From NCBI GenBank assembly GCA_030068075.1, contig CM057823.1, forward strand, positions 15,162,485 to 15,226,484: a stretch of 64,000 nucleotides of DNA. Reading direction: 5' to 3'. Shown here one piece after another: positions 22,317-35,867 of this stretch. Position numbers and translations under genes: made by a program. The number at the start of each line of letters is the position of its first letter. The stretch's first letter is position 1. Under the pieces are notes generated by a model that searched no databases, was not told the DNA's origin, and saw nothing but the letters and a program-made list of their open reading frames with translations. The DNA is from Paguma larvata (taxonomy: Eukaryota; Chordata; Mammalia; Carnivora; Viverridae).

Positions 22317-22832
22317 GTTGGGAGTTTTCTGATTACTGATACACTTTCATTACTGGTAGTCGATCTTTTCAAATTTTCTATTTTTTTCCTGATTCAGTTT
22401 TGGAAGCTTTATATGTTTCTCAGAATTTATCTATTTCTTCTATATTCTCCAATCTGCTAGCATATAATTTCTCATACTATTCTCTTATAATCCTTTGTCT
22501 TTCTGTGATGCTGGTTGTTATTTCTCCTCTTTCATTTCTCATTTCGTTTGAGTTCTCTGTCTCTGTCTCTTCTGTCTCTCAATGAATCCGGCTAAAGTTT
22601 TATCTATTTTCTTATTTTCAAAGAACCAACTCCTGGTTTCATTCTCTGTTCTATTGGGATTTTTTAGTTCCATATGATTTATTTCTGCTCTAATCATTAT
22701 TTCTTTCCTTCTACTGGTTTTGGGTTTTATTTGTTGTTCTTTTTCTAGCACCTTTAGGTGTAAGGTTGGGTTGTTTGTTCGAGATTTTTCTTGCTTCTTG
22801 AGGCAGACCTATATTGCTATAAACTTCCTTTT

Positions 22833-23024
22833 TTATTTTTTATTTTTAAAAAATGTTTATTTTTGAGAGAGAGCAAGTGGGGGAGGGGCAGAGAGAGAGG
22901 GAGCGAGAGAATCGCAGGCAGGTTCCACACTCTGGGGGACTCGGAACTCATGAACTGTGAGATCATGACCTGCGCTGAAATCAAGAGTCAAACGCCTAGC
23001 CAACTGAGCCCCCCTGGTGCCCCT
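22833..23024 (-). mobile_element. CAN-SINE inside L1
   Basis: Reverse copy. Target duplication AAACTTCC(C)TTTT on both sides. Confidence 0.9.
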
Positions 23025-24099
23025 AAACTTCCCTTTTAGAACAGCTTTTGCTGTACCCCAAAGAATTTGGGGCCATTGTGTACATTTTCATTTGTCTACA
23101 TGTATTTTTTTTTTTTTTGATTCCTTGGTTGCCCCAGTCATTGTTCAGTGGCATATTATTTAATCTCCCTATACTCGTGTTCTTTCTAGATTTTTTCTTC
23201 AGGTTAATCTCTACATTCATAGCATGGTCGAAATAAGGCTTGGTATGACATCAAACTTTTTGTATTAGTTGACACTTCTTTTGTGGTCTAACATGATCTA
23301 TTTTGGAGAATGCTCCGTGTACACTTGAAAAGAATGTGTATTCTGTTGTTTTGGGATGGAATGTTCTGAATATATCAGATCCATCTGGTGCAATGTTTCA
23401 TTCAAAGCCACTGCTTCCTTGTTGATTTTCTACATGGATAGTCCATCGATGTAGTGGTGTGTTAAACTCCTCTACTCTTAATGTATTACTATTGATTACC
23501 TTCTTTGTTATTAGCTTCTTTGTTTTGAGAACTTCCATGTTGGGTACATAAATATTTACAATTGTTGCATCTTCTGTAGGATTGTTCCTTGTGTGATTAC
23601 GTGGTGTTATTCTTTGTCTCTTGTTACAGTCTTTGTTTTAAATTCTATTTTGTCTGATAGAAGTATTGCTACCCTGGCTTTCTTTTCGCTTCCATTTGCA
23701 TAATAACTGCTTTTCCATCCCTTCACTTTCAGTCTGCAGGTGTCTTTAGTGCTGAATGAGCACCTTGTAGGAAGCATATAAATGGGTCTTCCTTTTTAAT
23801 GAATTATGTCACCCTATGTCTTTTGATTGGAGCATTCAGTGCATTTTTATTTAAAGATAAATATTGGTAGGTACGTATTATTACCATTTTGTTAATTGTT
23901 TTACAATTATTTTTGTAGTTCTTCTCTGATCCTTTCTTCCTCTTGCTCTCTTTGCCCATGGTTTGCTGTTTTTCTTTAGTGATATACTTGGCCTTTTCTT
24001 CATTTTTTGCAAATCACTGGTTTTTCATTTGCAGTTACCATTATATATAACTTCTTCTGCATATAGCCATCTATATTAAGTTGATCTTTGCTTATGTTT

Positions 24100-24168
24100 T
24101 CATTTTTTTTAATTTTTTACTTTAGAGAGAGAGCACGAGTGGGGGAAAGGGATGGGGGGGGGAGAGAG

Positions 24169-24208
<40 letters not shown>

Positions 24209-24323
24209 ATCCCAAGCAGGCTCCATGCCTGATGTGGAGCTCAATCCCACAACCCTGAGATCATGACCTGAGCTGAAATTTAGTTGGATGCTCAACCGAC
24301 TGAGCCACCCAGGTGCCCCGAGG
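24100..24323 (-). mobile_element. CAN-SINE inside L1
   Basis: Reverse copy with a long GA tract. Target duplication TTGCTTATGTTT at 24088-24099 and 24324-24335. Confidence 0.95.
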
Positions 24324-26989
24324 TTGCTTATGTTTAAACTCATTCTAAGAGGATTGAATTTTACTCCTCTCTACTTCCCCACATTTCAGGTATATAGTGT
24401 CATAGTTTACATCCTTTTATTTTGTGAATCCCTTGACCGATTTTTACAAATACACTTAATTTTGCTGATTTTGTGCTTTCTACTTTTCTTACTCCTGCTT
24501 ATGGTCTTGCCATTCCACTTAAAGAATCCCCTTTAACATTACTTTGTGGGACTGGTTTAGTGGTCATGAATTTCTTTAACTTTTATTTGAGTGGGAAACT
24601 CTTTATCTCTCTTTCTGTACTGAATGGTAGCCTTGCTGGATAGAGTATTCTTGGTTGCAGATTTTTCTCTTTCAGCGCTTTGAAAAATACCCTGCCATTC
24701 CCTTCTTGCCTGCAGAGTTTCTGCTGAAAAGTCTGCTGATAACCTTATGGGGTTTCCCTTGTATGTGAATGTTGTCCCTCGCCCCACTCCAGCTGCTTTT
24801 AAAACTCTGTCTTTATCACCAGTTTTTGCCTTTTTAATTACTATGTGTCTTGGTGTGAACCTCTTTGGATTGGTTTCTGTCAAGGACTGTCTGTGTCTCC
24901 TGAATCTAGGTTTCCGTTTCTTTTTCCATATTCAGAAAGTTTTCAGCTATTATTTCTTCAAGTAAATTTTCTGCCCCCTTTATTCTCTCTCCTCCTTCTG
25001 GGATCCCTATAATGTGAATATTCCTACACTTGATGGTGTCACTGTGTTGCCTTAGTTTATTCTCGTGTTTTGTTTGTTTTTTTCTCTGTTCTGTTCAGCT
25101 TGATTGGTTTCCATTACTCTGTGCTTAGGTCACTGACCCATTATTCTGTTTCCTCTAGTCCACTATTTCCTCTAGTGTATTTTTTAGTGTCAGTTACTGA
25201 GTTCTTTACCTCTGATGGGTTCTTTATGTTTTTTTATATCTTCGTTGAGGGACTCACTGAGATCCTCCACTCTTTCCTCAAGTCCAGTGAATATCTTTAG
25301 GACCATTACTTTAAATTCTCTATCAGGCATATTACTTCTATTTTGTTTAGCTCTCTTACTATTATTTTGTCCTGTTCTTTCATTTGGGACATCTGTTTAC
25401 TCATTTTGTCTAACTCTCTGTGTCCATTTCTGTATGTTGGGAAAACCAACCAAGTCTCCTGCTCTTGGAAATAGTGGCCATATGAAGAAGAGGTCCTGTG
25501 GTGTCCGGCAGTGCCGTGTCCCTTGTTTCCCATAACCTGGCACTTCAGGGGTGTTGCCTATGTGTGTTGGATGTGCCATACTTTTGTGGCTGAGCTTCAG
25601 TCCGGTCACCTGCAATGGCTCTCTGCCTGTTGTGGTTTGCTCCCTGTTCGGTTTGGCAAGTCTGGCTGCTTTGGGCTTCAGCTGAGTCAGATCAGGTGTT
25701 GGCCAGAGATGCGTTAGTACCTAACCAACTGCAGGTCTTTCCCTGTGTTGTCCCTGGAGAAGCTTTTGTTGGTGGGTGGGGCCTGTAGTCAGACCATTTG
25801 ACTGCTCCCAGCCCACTGCTGGGACAGTAGTTGAACTGATGTGTGTGGTTTTCTTCCCCTCTCCCTGGGGCATGAGTCCCTTTGGGGTGGTGTTGGCCCC
25901 GTCACAGCTGCTTGCACAATGCCACACTTATGGTGACAGTTTGGATGTACTCCTCTGGAAAGTGTGTTGGAGGGGGTGAATCTAGGAGAACTTGGGGGTG
26001 AGGCACGCAGTTAGCCAGGTAGGTGAAGGATATTGGAGCTCTGCTTGTTCCCACAGGTATCGCTGTATGTAGGCTGGGGGGCAGGCGAGGGAAATGGTGC
26101 CTGCCAGCTCTTTTGTTCTTAGAGGAGTCTTCCAAAGATCCCTGCCCCTCCACCACACACTCAGAGATTAGCAAGTCTTTCCATAAACTCCAGGCATCTT
26201 TCAAATCGCTGCTTTGATGCTGTATCTCAGGATCTGTTTGTTGTGCTGTCTCTTTAACGCCAGGGACCCTGTTTCCTGTTGCCCTCCTGGCTCTCCCAGA
26301 ACTAATCCCACAGATCTTTAAAGTTCCAGGGAGTGAGCCCCATGGATTGTAAGAACTCACGAAATTAGCTCCTTTTGGTTTTCAAAGCCAAATGTTATTA
26401 GGGATTTGTCTTCTCAGTGTGGACCCCCTGTGCCTGGGATGCCTGGTGTTGAGTCTGCCCCTCCCTCTTCTGTGTGCCTGCAGCACCCCTCCCTCACAGG
26501 GACCCTCCTGCAGGTCAGTTTGGCTCCTGACCACGTCTCTGCCCTACTGCCCTCCTCGATGTGGCCTCTTCTCTACGTTTTGCTTTGGAGAATCTGTTGT
26601 GACTGTCCTTGGGTAATTATTTACACTGACTATTATCTAGGTGTATCCAGGTGATGAGGTGAGCCTACAATCCTCCTCCTCTGCCACTTCCTGATCTTGA
26701 TTTGAAAATCTTACCTAGTTAACCGTAACATGAAATCATTCATGTATATCCATGTATATTCACATATATGGTCACTCTGTACACATTTATTGAGTAAGTA
26801 GCATATATACAAGGTGCTAGAACCATTCAGATAACTCGACTTGGGCTGGGAGGATGGGCTTTCCTGTCTATGTGTCTCACATTTACCTGCTAGTCTGAGT
26901 GGATTTATAAATAGATGTTTCTGATTCAAAGGCATGATCATTGTGAGTCTGACCTGCATATTTGTCTCTAGGTCCCTTCTTTTACTCAT

Positions 26990-27420
26990 GTTTGGTATTT
27001 TTATCTCCATCTACAAATTCTCTATCTCCAGTTACTAGAATAAATTTTAATCTGAGAGGGGAAATTTTTGACCAGTGGTAGCCCTGCTTTCTTACGGCTT
27101 TTGCATCATAATCCTTGTCAATCTGAAATGAAGGTTGTGTTAATGTCCTGAGGCTGCCATTAGCAAAGTGTACTACCTTCTTTATTACAGCTTTGTAGTA
27201 AAGCTTGAAATCAGGAAGTGAGTCCTTCAATTGTTTTTGTATAATTACGTTACAATTTCCATTAATTTTAGGATTGGTTTGTTCAGTTCTGCAAAACAAA
27301 GGCATCTCTATGCATAAAGAATATTCTATAGTTTTCTTGTATCTTTGTGGTAGCCAGGAATAAAGCTGATTTTTAAGAAACCTATGAAAGAGAAACTGTG
27401 ACACAATACTCTGGAATAAA
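26990..27420 (-). mobile_element. Old L1 ORF2 fragment
   Basis: A 140-codon minus-strand frame contains KDSLPDFKLYYKAVIKKV, close to the conserved L1 ORF2 segment after the reverse transcriptase core. The rest is diverged. The stretch 26700-26990 next to it is unassigned. Confidence 0.55.
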
Positions 27421-27570
27421 TTTCATATAATTAAAAAGTAGCATTTGAAAAGATGAGAGAACATTTCAAATCAAGACATTAAAAATCTGAGTTAACATGA
27501 ATTATAGAAAGTAGAAGAAAAATATCTTAGAAGTGAAGACTTACACTGTGATCAAATAAGAACAGATTTA

Positions 27571-27780
27571 GGGGCGCCTGGGTGGTTCGGTTGGTTGGGT
27601 GGCTGACTTCGGCTCAGGTCATGATCTTGCGGTCTGTGGGTTGAGCCCCGCATTGGGCTCTGTGCTGACAGCTCAGAGCCTGGAGCCTGCTTCACATTCT
27701 GTGTCTCCCTCTCTCTCTGCCCCTCTCCCACTCAAGCTCTGTCTCTCTCTCTGTCTCAAAAATAAATAAATATAAAAAAA
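27571..27780 (+). mobile_element. CAN-SINE
   Basis: Forward copy. Perfect 13-base target duplication AAGAACAGATTTA at 27558-27570 and 27781-27793. Confidence 0.95.
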
Positions 27781-27793
27781 AAGAACAGATTTA

Positions 27794-29640
27794 AGTGAAC
27801 ATCTTAACTGACTTTGAGGAGGGTAATGAAAACAGCCTAGAGAATTGGAAACAAAGAGCTAAGAAGGATATGCGAGAAAGTAGGAGATATAGAAGACAGA
27901 GAAAGAACAGCTAATGAAGAAACACAGCGAATTACTTTTTCTAAATTATACTCAGGGGAACTTTTTAGAAATAAAAGGTCTGAATCTACACATCAAGAGT
28001 CCACCATGTACCTAAGAAAACTGAACTATAATGTTCAAGTTTGAGTCCTAGACTAACAAACTATTAGGCTTGAATGATTTTTTTTAGTTGGAGGCTCCAG
28101 GTAAAAATCTAGATCATTGAACAAAAGAACAGAAATCAGTCTGGCATGATACTGTCAGTAGTGTCAGTAACGTAATATACATTACATTACATATTATATA
28201 TGTATATATGTATATTACATTACATATTATGTTATATATATGGTACTTGGTATTTAAGAGGAGGTCAGTCAATAGTAACTATTGCAACTATTTCACTTGC
28301 CACTTAACTTGGAGTTGAACATTTGAGTACAAGAGGTAAACCACAGGCCTGTTCTAACTCCACTAATATGGAAATATTCTTGGAAGTAAAGGTATGTTTT
28401 TCTTTCACTCCCAGTGTTGCATAAGGAGTTCTAAAACCTTTCACCTTGCCATTTTGTTTCCTTTTGTCCTTGCTTAGACATGTTCTAGCATGTTCTGCTG
28501 TTCAACAATGATTTACTCTGTGTGCTGATACATCGTTGTGTCTTTACCACAGACACAATTCGTTGGCGACAGTAAAATTCTTTCCATAACCCCACATACA
28601 CACATCCTTTTCCTTCCCTCCCTTCCTCCCTCCGTCTCATCCTCCTTTCTTTGCCTTCGGAAATATCTGATCTATTGTTGCTTCCTTGGACTATCTTGAC
28701 TAATTTCAGTGGCATCGGTTTATAAAGAAATCAAGTGGATTAAAGTCTGGTAATTATTCACTGAGTATTCAGCAATAAAGGCATTTCAAAGAATACAGAA
28801 GCTATTTTAAGTATGGGACACAGAAGCATACAAGATTTTCCTGATTTAAATGTTACATAGCATTGTCCTATTCCTGTTCATTTTGTTTTAATTTGGATCT
28901 CTGCTAGTTGAAGCTACATGAAGGGATGAGAATATCCTGCATGAAATCCGAGTACACAATACAAACCATGCAAAAAGTACCGTACTCGATGGATGTTATA
29001 ATCAGAACACACAACACGAGTAACACGGGGCAGAGCAGAAAGACAGTTCATGCTGCTTGAGAGGTTAGGCATTTGACAGGAAAGTGATTGGATTTTTTTT
29101 TTTTTTTTTAGTTCAGCCTTGGAGGATAAGTAGAATTTCAGTATACAGTATAAAGGAATGTGGCTTCTAAGGCGAGGAACCAGTGTATAGGGGTATTAGT
29201 GGAGAGTTCTTTGAGACTGTTGTAGGACAGATGTGACAAAAATTCAAGAAGACGCTGGGAAGCACTGCAGGCTGAAGCCAGAGTTTTATCCTTCCTCCAA
29301 CAGGGACCATCAAAGGTTCAAGTTAGGGGATTGGAATTTGAGAAATAGTTTCCTTGAAGCGGTGAAGGGGGAAATGACGGGAGAGACTATCAGAATAATT
29401 CACCAGAGGAGGTGACCTATACAAGCAGTCTTGAAGTATTTTTGCTCATGAAGTCCCTAAAAACTTTGAAAAACAATGTTCTTCTTTGCATATTTTAACT
29501 TGAAGCATACGTTTTTATCATAAATTTAAATAATGACAGGAAGTGCAGTGTTCGGCTTGTAACAATAGTTTAAAATAAAACAGTTTAAGACTATTTTTAA
29601 ATGTACCCAATGGAGTAAATATGATAGCAATTTGATTTTT
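27794..29640. other. Unique AT-rich intergenic DNA, no gene seen
   Basis: Nothing coding recognised. A low-complexity block of ATTACATTACATATTATAT at 28170-28240, and a poly-T run near 29093. Confidence 0.45.
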
Positions 29641-29657
29641 ACTGATAACCATTTTTT

Positions 29658-29713
29658 TAACTTTTTTTAAATGTTTATTTATTTTGAGAGAGAGAAAGCA
29701 TGAGCTGGGGAAG

Positions 29714-29761
<48 letters not shown>

Positions 29762-29896
29762 ATCCGAAGCAGGCTTCAGGCTCCAGGTTCTGAGCTGTCA
29801 GCACAGAGCCTGATGCGGGGCTCAAAGTCACGAACCATGAGATCATGACCTGAGCCGAACTCAGAAGCTCAACCGACTGAGCCACCCAGGTGCCTC
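29658..29896 (-). mobile_element. CAN-SINE
   Basis: Reverse copy with a 38-base GA tract. Target duplication GATAACCATTTTTT at 29644-29657 and 29897-29910. Confidence 0.95.
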
Positions 29897-32800
29897 GATA
29901 ACCATTTTTTTTTTAATACACAATCTCTTCTTTAATCCTTTTGTCCCTTAATTTATATTTCCATTCCACTATCCCTCCAAGAATGTTATGGTTATATAAC
30001 ATATTTTATACTTGAAAGTCTTTTATTAGTCATGATGTATATTTTTTGCAACAAAACACACGTGTGTATATGTGTACACATAAAGACCCAAATCCCTTGA
30101 AGCCAAAAATTAAAATTTGAGCTACCTCCTTGAAATAGCTTGAAAAGTTTTTTTTTTTTTAATTTTATTTAAATCCAACTTAACATATAGTGTAATAATG
30201 GTTTCAGGAGTAGAATTTAGTGATTCATCACTTACATATAACCCCCAGAGGCCCATCCCCCAACCACCTCTCTTCTGGTAACTATCAGTTTGTTTCTTGA
30301 TTTCTCTTTTTTTCTCTTTGCTTTTGTTTCTTAAATTCCACATTCATGAAATCATATGGTATTTGTTTTTCTCTGACTTATTTCACTTCGCCTTATACTC
30401 TCTAGATCCAACCATATGGAGACTACAGTATTGTTGCAAATGCTTAGTAAGATGTCATTCTTTTTCATGGCTCAGCAATACTCCATTTTGTGTGTGTGTA
30501 CCCATCGTCTTTATCCATTTATCAATCAAAATACAATAGGGTTGCTTCCATATTTGGCTATTTTAAATAATGCTGCAATAAACAAAAGAGTGCACATATC
30601 TTTTCAAGTTTGTGTTTTTGTGTCTTTTGGATAAATACCCAATAGTGGAATTACTGGATCATATGGTTATGCTATTTACTGTTTTACTGTTATGGGGAAT
30701 CTCCATACTGTTTTCCATAGTGGCTGCACCAGTTTGCATTCCCGTCAACAGTACATGATGAGGGTTCCTTTTTTCTTTACATCGTCCCTAATACTTGATC
30801 ATTCTTTTTTATTTTGGCCATTCTGACAGGTGTGAGATGACATCTCATCGTAGTTTTGATTTGCATTTCCCTGATGAGTGATGTTAAACATCTTTTCATG
30901 TGTGTGTTGACTATCTGAATATCATCTTTGGATAAATGGCTGTTCATCTCTTCTGCCTAATTTTAATTGGATTTTTTGTGCTTTTGTTTTTTTGTGGTGT
31001 CGAGTTGTGTACATTCTTTATATATTTTGGATACTAACCCCTTATTGGACGTTATTTGCAAATATCTTCTTCCATTCAGGAGGTTGTTTTTAAGTTTTGT
31101 TGACTGTTTTCTTTGCTGTGTGAAGGCTTTTTATTTTGATATAGTCCCAATAGTTTAATTTCGCTTTTCTTTCCCTTGCCTCAGGAGACATAGTTAGAAA
31201 AATGTTGCTATGACCAATCAGAGATATTACTACCAGTGATGTCTTCTAGAATTGTTATGGTTTCAGTCTCACATTTAGCTCTTTAATCGATTTAGTTTAT
31301 TTTTGTGTATGGTGTATGAAAGTGGTCCAGTTAATTACATTCTTTTGCACGTAGGTGTCAGTTTTTTCCAACATTTATCTAAGAGACTGTCTTTTTTCCA
31401 TTGGACATTCTGGATTCCTTTGTCATGGATTAATTGACCATAAAGCATGTACTTCTTTCTTTGCTCTCACTTCTGTTCTATTGATCTAGGTGTCTGTTTC
31501 TGTGCCAGTACCATACTGTTTTGGTCACTACAGACTTGTAGTATAATTTGAAATTTGGGATTGCGATACCTCCAATTGTGTTTTTCTATTTCAAGAGTGT
31601 TTTGGCTACTCAGGTTTTTTTCTGGTTCCATACAAATTTTAGGATTATTCTTCTGTGAAAATGCTGCTGATATTTTGATAAGGATCGCATTAAATCTGTA
31701 GATTGCTTTGGGTAGTATTGACATTTTAATAATATTTGTTTTTCCAGTCTATGAGCATGAAATATCTTCCCATTTGTTTGTGTCCTTTTCAATTTCTTCC
31801 CTCCATCCATGGTTTATAGTTTTCACAGTAAAGGTCTTTCACCTCTTGGGAGAAGTTTATTAGATATTTTATTCCTTTTGGTGGAATTGGGATTGTTTTC
31901 TTGATTTCTGTTTCTGCTGCTTCATTATTAGTGTGTAGAAATGTAATGAATTGCCAATTGTTATGTATCCTGAAATCTTACAGAATTCATTTATCGGTTC
32001 TAGTAGGGTTTTGGTGGAATCTTTAAGGTATTCTGTATATAGTATCATGTCCTCTGAGAATAGTGGAAATGTTACTTCTTTGTTACCAATTTAGATGCCT
32101 TTTATTCCTTTTTCTTGTCTGATTTCTGTGGCTAGGACTTCCAATACTATATTGAAAAAAAAGTGGTGAGAGTGGACACCCTTTTCTTGTTCCCAATCTT
32201 AGGGGAAAAGCTGTCAGGTTTTCACGATTGAGTATGATGTTAGCTGTGGGTTCATATATGGCCTTTATTACACTGAGGTATCTCGAGTGCACGTTATATT
32301 CTGTCAAATGCTTCTTCAGTGTCTGTTTAAATGATCCTATATTTTTAATCCTTTCTCTTATTGATGTGATGTATCATATCGGTTGATTTGTGAATATTGA
32401 ACCACACTTGCATCCCAGAATAAATCCCACTTGGCCAAGGTGAATGATTTTTTTTTTAAATATATTGTTGGATTTAGTTTACTGATACTTTCTTGAAGAT
32501 TTTTGGCATCCATGTTCTTCAGAGATATTCGCCTGTAGTTTTCTTTTTTCTTTCTTTCTTTTTTTTTTTTTTGTAGTATCGTCATCCGCTTTTGATATGA
32601 GGACAATCTGGACATCATCGAGTGAATTTTCAAGTTTTCCATCTTTTTTTTTTTTATTTGGAATAGTTTGAATATAATAGGGATTAACTCTTCATTAAAT
32701 ATGTGGCAGAATTTGGCTGTGAAGCCATGTGGTCTTGGACTTTCCTTTGTTGGGAGTTTTTTTAATTTCATTGCCGGTAATTGGTCTGTTCATATTTTCT

Positions 32801-35004
32801 ATTTCTTCCTGGGTAAATTTTGGGAGGTTATATGTTTATAGGAATTTATCCATTTCTTCAGGATTGTCCATTTTGTTATATATATTTTTTATAATCTCTT
32901 ATAATTCTTTGTCTTTCTGTGGTGTTGGTATTTCTTTCATTTCTTATTTCAAGTCCTTTCTCTCTCTTTGAGTCTCTCTAAAGATTTATCAATTTTGTTT
33001 ATCTTTTAAAGAATCAGCTCCTGGTTTCATTAATCTATTGTGTTGTTTTGTTTTTAGTTCTATTTCACTTATTTCTGCTCTAATCTTTATTATTTCCTTC
33101 TTTCTACTGTTGCTTTTTGGGTTTTGTTATCCTTCTAGTTCCTTTAGGTGTAAGATTTTTCTTGCTTCTCAAGTCAGACCTGTATTGCTATCAACTTCTT
33201 CCTTAGAATAGCTTTTACTGCATCCTCAAAATTTTGGACCATTGTGTTCTCATTTTCATTGGTCTCCAAGCATTTTTTAAAATACTCCTTGATTTCTTGG
33301 TTGACCCATTTGTTGTTTAGTAACATGTTATTTAACCTACATGTATGTGTGTTCATTCAAGTTTTTCTTGTGGTTTAGTTCTAGTTTCTTATATCATCGT
33401 GGTTGGAAAAGATGCATGGTATGTCTTCAATCTTTTTGAAATTTTTTACACTTGTTTTGTGGCCTAATATGTAATCTGTTCTGGAGAATGTCCCATGTGC
33501 ACTTGAAAAGAATGTGTATTCCCCTGTTTTAAGGTGGAATGTTCTGCATATATCTATTAGATCTGTTCTGGTCCCCTGTATCATTCAACGTCACTGTTAC
33601 TTTGTTGATTTTCCATTTGGAGGACCTATCCATTGATGTAAGTGGGGTACTAAAGTGCTTTATTATTTTTATTACTATCGATTACTTTGTTAATAGGTGC
33701 TTTATGTATTTAGATGCTCCCATTTTGAGTGCATACATATTTACAATAGTTATATCATCTCTTGGACTGTTCCCCTCATGATTATGTAGTATTCTTTGTT
33801 TCTTGTTAAAATCTTTGTGTTAAGGTAGATTTTGACCCATATAAATATTGCTACCCCGGCTTTCTTTTCGCTGTCATTGGCATAACTGCTATTCCAACCC
33901 TTCACTTTCAATCTGCATGTATCTTTAGGTCTGAAATGAGTTTCTTTTAGGCAGCATATAGATTAGTTTTGCTTTTTTTTTTTACCCATTCCATCACCGT
34001 GTGTCTTTTGATGGAAAATTTAGTTCATTTACATTCAAGGTAATTATTGATAGGTCTGTTGTTGCCATTTTGTTACTTGTTTTATGATTATTTTTGTTCT
34101 CTGTCCCTTTATTCTCTGCTTTTTTTCTTTCATAGTTTGTTGGCTTTCATTAGTGATATACTTCTGTTCCTTTTATCTTTTTGCATGCGTATTACCATTT
34201 TCTTTTTTATTTAATGGTTATCATTAGGTTTATATACAACATCTTGTGCACTTAGCAAGCAGTCTATGCTGTTAGCAGTCATTTAAGTTTGAACACATTC
34301 TAGAAGCACTAAACTTTTACTCTCTCCTCCCACCCCCCACTTTATATACGGAGACATATTTTACATTCTTTATTTTGTGAAATCTTTGACTTTTATCAAT
34401 ATACTTTTCATTGTTTCTGTGTTTCCTACTTATTCTTGGTTGTTGATTTTCCTTTCTACTTCAAAGGGTGCCTTTTAATATATATTTTTTTAAGGTTGGT
34501 TTAGTGATGATGAATTCCTTTAAGTTTTTTTGTCGCTTTTTTTCCCCCCTTCCCTGGGAAACTATCTCTTTTTATTCTGAATGACAGCCTTGCTGGATGG
34601 ACTATTCTTTGTTGCAGGTTTTTCTCTTTCAGTACTTTGAATATGCCCCTCCCTTCTGGCTTGCAGTTTCTACTGAAAAAGTCACTGATAACTTTATGGG
34701 GTTTCCCTTCTTTGTAATAGTTTTCTTTTGCTACTTTTAAAATTCTGTCTTTATCACAACTTTTTGTCATTTTATTTACTATGTGTCTTGGTGTGGACCT
34801 CTTTGGGTTGATTTTTGTTGGGGGCTCTCTGTGCTCTCTGGATCCGTAAATCTATTTACTTCCCCAGATTAGGGAAGATTTCAGCTATTACTTTTTCAAA
34901 TAAAATTTTCTGCCCTCTTCGTACTCGGTCTTCTCCTTCTGGGATCCCTACAATGTGAATGCCATTATGTTTGATGGAGTCACTGAGTTCCCTTATTCAT
35001 TTTT

Positions 35005-35085
35005 TTTTTTTTTTTTTTGAGAGAGAGCACTCTCACACCCTAGGCAGGGGAGGGGCAGATGGAGAGGGAGAAAGAGAATCGTCTT
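35005..35085 (-). mobile_element. CAN-SINE fragment (tail half only)
   Basis: Poly-T, GAGAGAGAGCAC, then AGGGAGAAAGAGAATC; it stops abruptly where a second SINE begins. Confidence 0.75.
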
Positions 35086-35267
35086 CTTTCATTTTTTATT
35101 TTTAATTTTTAGAGTACGTGAGTGGGGGAGAGGGACAAAGGGAGAGCGAGGGAGATTTAGGTTCCATGGAGCCCGACATGGGGCTTCATTCTCATGACCC
35201 TGGGATCATGACCTGAGCCAAAATCAAGAGGTGGACACTCAACTGACTGAGCCATCCAGGTGCCCTT
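35086..35267 (-). mobile_element. CAN-SINE
   Basis: Reverse copy ending GAGCCATCCAGGTGCCC, adjacent to the fragment on its left. Confidence 0.85.
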
Positions 35268-35867
35268 CTCAGTTTTTTTAATTAAATTTTTTTCCTTCTG
35301 TTCAGCCTGAGTGCTCTCCATTCCTCTATTCTCCAGGTCACTAATCTGTTTTTCCTCTAGTATATTTTTTCTGCCTAGTCTATTTTTAATTTGTTAGTTC
35401 TTCATCTCTGATTGGTATTTTTTTGTTTCCACTCTTTGTGGAGGGTCTCAGCGAGGTCTTCGCATCTTTCCTCAAATTCAGTGAGTATCTTTATGACCAT
35501 TAGTTTAAATCCTCTATCAGCCATTACTTATCTCCATTTCATTTACAACTTGTGATTTTGTCCTCTTCTTTCATTTGGGACATATTCTTCTGTCCACTCA
35601 TTTTGTCTGTTTCTGTGTTTTAGGGAAGTCTGCTAGGTGTCATGCTCTTGCAAGCAGTGGCCTATCGTGCAATGTCCTGTTTGCTAGACCTTGGTGCTTC
35701 ATGGGTGTCTGTGTGTGTTGCCCGTGCCCTACTGTTGTGCCTGAGCTGCATTTGACTTCAGTTGTCTGCAATGGCTTTGTCTGTCGTGGGCAGTGTTTGG
35801 TGCCTGTGTTGGTAACGTGCCAGTACTTAGCTCTAGATGGCTGGCCATCTACAGGAGAGACATCTAG

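Larger units (their letters stand above)
19530..26700 (-). mobile_element. Near full-length decayed L1, 5' UTR to 3' UTR
   Basis: Read on the minus strand from about 26700: a GC-rich 5' UTR (26700 to about 25450) beginning near GATCAGGAAGTGGCAGAGG; ORF1 (about 25450-24560); ORF2 (about 24500-19800); then the 3' UTR. ORF1 pieces include MSKQMSQMKEQDKI and, at 24883-24557, PRHIVIKKAK and SADFSAETLQARREW. The ORF2 end reads HTGISVLKMNEILSFATTWM at about 19960-19850. Stops and frameshifts are frequent, so it is not competent. Two SINEs, a GT microsatellite and an 89-bp tandem duplication lie inside it. Confidence 0.9.
30148..35867 (-). mobile_element. Second long L1, 5'-truncated and decayed
   Basis: Minus strand, with the poly-T edge at 30148. 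The ORF2 body gives RSLSKYQQHFHRRIILKFVW near 31700 and KLKKLPTKESPRPHGFTAKF near 32700. ORF1 is represented by DKDRILKVAKENYYKEGKPH at 34770-34700. Then comes a partial 5' UTR (about 35570-35867). Frames are heavily broken. It has the same order and family as the copy at 19530-26700, but more diverged. Two SINE pieces lie in its ORF1/5' part. Confidence 0.88.

Noticed and set aside
28160..28250. Short tandem ATTACATTACATATTATAT blocks as a possible repeat array of the CRISPR type
   Set aside because: Low-complexity AT sequence without constant repeats separated by unique spacers; the host is a mammal.
29718..29757. GA repeat as an independent microsatellite or regulatory GAGA site
   Set aside because: It is the expanded purine tract of a reverse CAN-SINE.
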